Source: an uncultured Clostridium sp. | GTDB taxonomy: Bacteria; Bacillota; Clostridia; Lachnospirales; Lachnospiraceae | Assembly: GCA_947575275.1 (NCBI GenBank) | Contig: CANPMS010000003.1 | Coordinates: forward strand, 57,911 to 121,910 | Direction of reading: 5' to 3' | Length of the DNA: 64,000 nt | Shown: positions 60,991-64,000 of the stretch, one piece after another | How the letters are laid out: the number at the start of each line of letters is the position of its first letter | How positions within the stretch are numbered: position 1 is the stretch's first letter | Notes under the pieces: generated by a model | Told to the model about the DNA's origin: nothing | The model's input: the letters and a program-made list of their open reading frames with translations, nothing else | The model's database searches: none | Made by a program: the position numbers and the translations under genes

Positions 60991-62645
60991 ACAATTCTTT
61001 GGTGATCTGGTATTGCAATCACCCTTCTCCATTTCACCACAGGATCTTTTCCTTTTTCCCAGTAGAAATCCGTCCAATAGCAGTATACCTGACCATCCTG
61101 CACCATGATAAACTCCAACATATCATTCCCTGTGGTTTTTACATCTTCCCGGAACGCTTTGTCGTTGAGATAGCTAAACTGACCCGTCATCGAAATTCCC
61201 GCAATAACTCCATAATTACTCTTCCAATTCTCAGGAATATAGTTGGCATAAATCTGTCTGCCTTCCTCCGAATAATACATCTGGAATATACGACCCTTAT
61301 ACTCCTCTCCCAGCAATTCTGCCTTCTTATTCTCTGTCAATGATTTCCTATACAGCTCACTATAATGTGCCCCGGAACCTCCCTGACGTATGTACGCGCT
61401 GTAATACAGCCAATCACCCACAATGCAGAAGCTGTCGATGGTGTTCCCTCGTTCCTCAAACAGTTCTTCCTTTCCTCCACTGGTGCGGTATATAACCTTT
61501 TTCTGTTCCCCTTTCACCTTCTTTAAATAGTAGGTGGTATGTTCCTTCACACGAGGAGCTGCCTCCACTTGCTCAATTCGGTTGCCAGACATGGTAAAAA
61601 TCCTATCACCGTAATCAATAGTCCCATTCATCTCTGTCTGCAAGGGCCGACCCAGCATATCATATAAATATATTTCATCATTGTGTACTGTCCCATACAA
61701 TCCAATCGTCTGCTTCTCAAAATATCCATTCGCATCGATCCCCTGAACACGGTTATACTGGGATACATAAATCCCACCTTCCCATAACGTATAATTATCC
61801 ACATCCTGCGCAATAATCTCAATTTCTTTTTCATCTTTTGTGCGATAGAGCGTATGGTAAAGAGATGGGCTCACATTAGACAGCTGGCTGTCTTTTCGCT
61901 CCGGACATGGCAAATAGTAAGTCCATCCTTCCTGCATCTGAATCTCAGGATTTTCCTGGTCAGAGCCTGCAAATTCGCTCTCTTCCAAAGGAATCGAATA
62001 TAGTACCTTTCCAATTCCTGACAATACCACGGCCTTATCACCTAACTGGATGCTGACTGTGTCCCGATCCGGCATATCCTTTTCCATATGATCCTCAAAT
62101 GTTCGATTAAATGGCTCTTTCAGCATTTTAAACTGCTGCTTTACTTTGTATATACCCAATAATAAACCGACTATTGCAAGAATAAGCAGCGCCAACGAAA
62201 CCACTCCCTGAAAAACCACGCTGGTTTTACTACTGTCAGGCGCATAACCCTGTTCATCTACAATACCCAGGCGTTCCTCAATTTCCAAAAGTAGTGATGT
62301 TTCATCCAACTCAGAAAATTTTTCCTTTTTTGCTTCCTTGGACTGCATTTTTTCCTCTGCATAAGAGGCATCCAACATCTCCCTGGTAGCGCCCAACTTC
62401 GTCTCAGCCAGAAAGTCCGCACGTTTCATTAGCCATTCCAGCGGAATCTTCTCCTTTTGAAGCTGCTCACCCCTTTGGTAGGCTTCCATGTATGTCAAAA
62501 CCAGCAATTCTCTGATATTTTCATCCTGGTTGAAGATCAGCTTGGCATGCCGGAAAAGTGTCTGATATGTCAAAATATATAAATTTTCAAACTCATTCGT
62601 CCACACGGCTTCTGTGGGAATGTCCTGCTTTTTCATCTGTTTCAC
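60978..62645 (-). CDS. Membrane protein with sigma-region-2-like N-terminus and extracellular repeat domain
   Basis: A 555-residue protein. Residues 15-90 (LYILTYQTLFRHAKLIFNQD, ELLVLTYMEAYQRGEQLQ, IPLEWLMKRADFLAETKL) have the spacing and hydrophobic pattern of ECF sigma region 2. A charged linker, one membrane segment at about 143-167, and an outer domain of 390 residues with Tyr-rich repeats follow (EIYLYDMLGRPLQ, GDWLYYSAYIRQGG), resembling DUF5050-type propellers. There is no region 4, so it is not a complete sigma factor. I infer a sensor whose N-terminus could bind RNA polymerase or another partner. The sigma similarity is by pattern only. The promoter is strong. Confidence 0.6.
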   Translation of the reverse strand: MKQMKKQDIPTEAVWTNEFENLYILTYQTLFRHAKLIFNQDENIRELLVLTYMEAYQRGEQLQKEKIPLEWLMKRADFLAETKLGATREMLDASYAEEKMQSKEAKKEKFSELDETSLLLEIEERLGIVDEQGYAPDSSKTSVVFQGVVSLALLILAIVGLLLGIYKVKQQFKMLKEPFNRTFEDHMEKDMPDRDTVSIQLGDKAVVLSGIGKVLYSIPLEESEFAGSDQENPEIQMQEGWTYYLPCPERKDSQLSNVSPSLYHTLYRTKDEKEIEIIAQDVDNYTLWEGGIYVSQYNRVQGIDANGYFEKQTIGLYGTVHNDEIYLYDMLGRPLQTEMNGTIDYGDRIFTMSGNRIEQVEAAPRVKEHTTYYLKKVKGEQKKVIYRTSGGKEELFEERGNTIDSFCIVGDWLYYSAYIRQGGSGAHYSELYRKSLTENKKAELLGEEYKGRIFQMYYSEEGRQIYANYIPENWKSNYGVIAGISMTGQFSYLNDKAFREDVKTTGNDMLEFIMVQDGQVYCYWTDFYWEKGKDPVVKWRRVIAIPDHQRIVDGN

Positions 62646-62730
62646 CTTACGAGTTTATCACCCGATCCTTTACCCTCTTGCGGGTGTATCATGCCGCAAG
62701 TGCATTATTCCTGCATACTGCGCTATTTCC

Positions 62731-62759
62731 ATATTAACAAATATTTACAATTTTGACAA
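62731..62759 (-). promoter_or_regulatory. Promoter of the 60978 membrane protein gene
   Basis: TTGTCA, 17 bases, TAATAT, start near 62724 and a leader of about 80 bases. The remaining bases 62760-62996 are AT-rich spacer with no gene. Confidence 0.7.
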
Positions 62760-62996
62760 CAATAATAACTTTTGTAATTTTCAATATTCTCATCATTATC
62801 TTTTCCTGCTTCTCTTCAGTCTATTCTTCCGTTATCTGCCTTAAATCCGCCAACTTCAAGCTTCGTAAATATACTTTTTTCTCATCTGTAATTCCCAATT
62901 CTCTTCCTTTATGGATTTTTTTCAATACATACTATACTGACTCTCTGCCATACTATCTATGAAACATAAAATACGCCATTTGCGAGGTAATAAAAT

Positions 62997-63176
62997 ATGA
63001 TTAATAATCAGGAACTTCCCATTGGATTTACCATGGAACTTGCAATGCATCCAGACGCTATGAATCAATTTGGAAACCTCTCAAAACAAGAACAGGACTC
63101 CATTGTAAACCGCGCCAGAGAAATACATTCTCACAATGAGATGCGAAATTATGTAGAAACATGTTTCAAAACGTGA
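62997..63176 (+). CDS. Conserved small protein, 59 residues
   Basis: A short frame with GAGG nine bases before the ATG. It reads ELPIGFTMELAMHPDAMNQF, then NLSKQEQDSIVNRAREIHSH and MRNYVETCF: two or three amphipathic helices. I have the impression of similar 55-65-residue proteins in Lachnospiraceae, function unknown. No membrane segment. The helical pattern and ribosome site support a real gene despite its length. Confidence 0.7.
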   Translation: MINNQELPIGFTMELAMHPDAMNQFGNLSKQEQDSIVNRAREIHSHNEMRNYVETCFKT

Positions 63177-63245
63177 GCCATGTAAAAGTAAAAACCAGGC
63201 ATAATGAAAAAAGTTTTAAAACCAATATTCCAGGAGGTGAACAGT

Positions 63246-63392
63246 ATGTGCCATCGACATAAAGACAACATCAAAAACACAGGACGCTATGGTGACGGTG
63301 ACGTTCCAGAAAGTGACATCGAACCCTATAAAAACATCGAACCACTGCCTGAATCAACCAGGGAACGCCGGGATGGTCCCGGAGGAGATTAA
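63246..63392 (+). CDS. Small hydrophilic hypothetical protein, 48 residues
   Basis: The ATG at 63246 (MCHRHKDNIKN) follows CAGGAGGTGAACAGT, an ideal ribosome site, which decides this start over one 14 codons upstream. The product is highly charged, GRYGDGDVPESDIEPYKNIE and TRERRDGPGGD, and probably unfolded. No domain is recognised. It follows the 59-residue gene by 69 bases and ends before a terminator hairpin. Confidence 0.55.
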   Translation: MCHRHKDNIKNTGRYGDGDVPESDIEPYKNIEPLPESTRERRDGPGGD

Positions 63393-63411
63393 AAAAGAAT
63401 ATATCTTTCCA

Positions 63412-63455
63412 GAAATGGTGTGATCTTAAGGTCATGCCATTTTCTATTCCATCTG
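63412..63455 (+). terminator. Terminator after the small plus-strand genes
   Basis: AAATGG(TG)TGA pairs with TCA(TG)CCATTT, with two wobble pairs inside, followed by TTTTCTATT. Confidence 0.6.
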
Positions 63456-63481
63456 TTTATCTGAATGGTTTTTACCTGCTA

Positions 63482-63530
63482 AATATTAAAATAGCGGAAC
63501 CCCCTCTTCTAAACTAAAAGGATTTCCGCT
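63482..63530 (-). terminator. Terminator of the tRNA cluster
   Basis: AGCGGAA/TTCCGCT with an inner CCTTTT/GAAGAGG pairing, followed on the minus strand by ATTTTAATATTT, about 12 bases beyond tRNA-Lys. Confidence 0.7.
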
Positions 63531-63542
63531 TACTTACGCACC

Positions 63543-63615
63543 TGAGCGTGCGGGGATTCGAACCCCGGACAACTTGATTAAAAGTCAAGTGCTCTACCGA
63601 CTGAGCTACACGCCC
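63543..63615 (-). tRNA. tRNA-Lys (anticodon TTT)
   Basis: 73 bases, seven-pair acceptor GGGCGTG/CACGCTC with one G-U, D-loop AGCTCAGTCGGTAGAGC, anticodon loop CTTTTAA, T-loop GGTTCGAATCC. No CCA encoded. Confidence 0.97.
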
Positions 63616-63618
63616 ATA

Positions 63619-63691
<73 letters not shown>

Positions 63692-63695
63692 AAGA

Positions 63696-63769
63696 TTGCG
63701 GGGATAGGATTTGAACCTATGACCTTCGGGTTATGAGCCCGACGAGCTTCCAAGCTGCTCCACCCCGCG
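63696..63769 (-). tRNA. Initiator tRNA-fMet (anticodon CAT)
   Basis: 74 bases. The first base pair is the mismatch C1-A72 and the anticodon stem holds three G-C pairs (GGGCTCATAACCC), both marks of the bacterial initiator. Confidence 0.96.
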
Positions 63770-63799
63770 CTAATCATAAACAACTATTCTGTTGTTGAG

Positions 63800-63881
63800 T
63801 GGGGGAAGGTGGATTCGAACCACCGAAGGCGTTGCCAGCAGATTTACAGTCTGTCCCCTTTGGCCACTCGGGAATTCCCCC
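63800..63881 (-). tRNA. tRNA-Tyr (anticodon GTA)
   Basis: 82 bases with the long variable arm of class II tRNAs; acceptor GGGGGAA/TTCCCCC, anticodon loop CTGTAAA. Confidence 0.96.
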
Positions 63882-63937
63882 TCATAAAATAAACATATAA
63901 AATCCATTAAATATAAGAGTCATTCATGATTCTTATA

Positions 63938-64000
63938 AGCCGATAATCGGACTCGAACCGATAACCTGCTGATTACAAATCAGCTGCTCTGCCAATTGAG
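63938..64000 (-). tRNA. tRNA-Thr (anticodon TGT), 5' end outside window
   Basis: 63 bases visible from the D-arm to the 3' end; anticodon loop TTTGTAA, T-loop GGTTCGAGTCC. The acceptor 5' strand lies beyond position 64000. Confidence 0.93.

Overview
The window looks like a chromosomal segment of an anaerobic, spore-forming, butyrate-type member of the Clostridia, most likely Lachnospiraceae. I infer this from the butyryl-CoA pathway genes, sporulation genes (yyaC, spmA, spmB), the fused accD-accA gene, FabK as the enoyl-ACP reductase, a flavodiiron protein, and several membrane proteins that I know mainly as unnamed Lachnospiraceae families. Species cannot be decided from the sequence alone. 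Most genes lie on the minus strand. No rRNA, CRISPR array or intact insertion sequence was seen.

Layout. 1-14 kb: the N-terminal part of murC; queT behind a candidate preQ1 riboswitch; a plus-strand glycosyltransferase/DNA-glycosylase fusion; apgM, a shikimate-kinase-like gene, a flavin reductase and a CBS-domain pyrophosphatase; glucokinase and transketolase; two membrane-anchored envelope proteins, one with an MPN-like domain and a LysM domain; and yyaC. 14-24 kb: the butyryl-CoA genes. bcd-etfB-etfA-hbd-crt runs on the minus strand and thlA runs divergently, followed by an acyl-CoA dehydrogenase/EtfA/rubredoxin fusion and a flavodiiron protein. 23.6-25.3 kb: a small AT-rich accessory patch with a long inverted repeat, a promoter-terminator unit that looks like a small RNA, a DUF3644 protein and an XRE regulator broken by an amber codon. 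25.3-28.4 kb: an atoE-atoD-atoA operon for short-chain fatty acid uptake and CoA activation, with a strong promoter and an attenuator-like hairpin in its leader. 28.5-41 kb: housekeeping genes (pgi, mtnN, rsmA, tatD, metG) mixed with conserved membrane proteins, a DUF885 lipoprotein and a scar with a relaxase remnant. 41.8-54.7 kb: one continuous fatty-acid synthesis unit, fabH-acpP-fabK-fabD-fabG-fabF-accB-fabZ-accC-accDA, continuing into a nitronate monooxygenase, spmA, spmB, a FabT-like MarR regulator and a GerMN-like lipoprotein. It starts from a near-consensus promoter with a FabT-type palindrome just downstream. 54.8-60.6 kb: rsmI, trmN6-like, ricT, holB, a guanylate-kinase-like gene and an Orn/Lys/Arg decarboxylase, in an order resembling the Bacillus yaaO-to-yabC region. 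60.6-64 kb: small conserved genes, a protein with a sigma-region-2-like N-terminus fused to a membrane-anchored repeat domain, and a tRNA cluster (Thr, Tyr, fMet, Phe, Lys).

How the parts fit: the central 10 kb makes butyryl-CoA from acetyl-CoA, and the neighbouring ato operon could exchange CoA between short-chain acids. The thlA-side operon appears to connect an acyl-CoA dehydrogenase module to rubredoxin and then to a flavodiiron O2/NO reductase. This is the most interesting candidate system in the window: it suggests a branch that drains electrons from the butyrate pathway into oxygen or nitric oxide removal. The fab unit builds the membrane acyl chains and carries its probable repressor and sporulation genes in the same run of genes.
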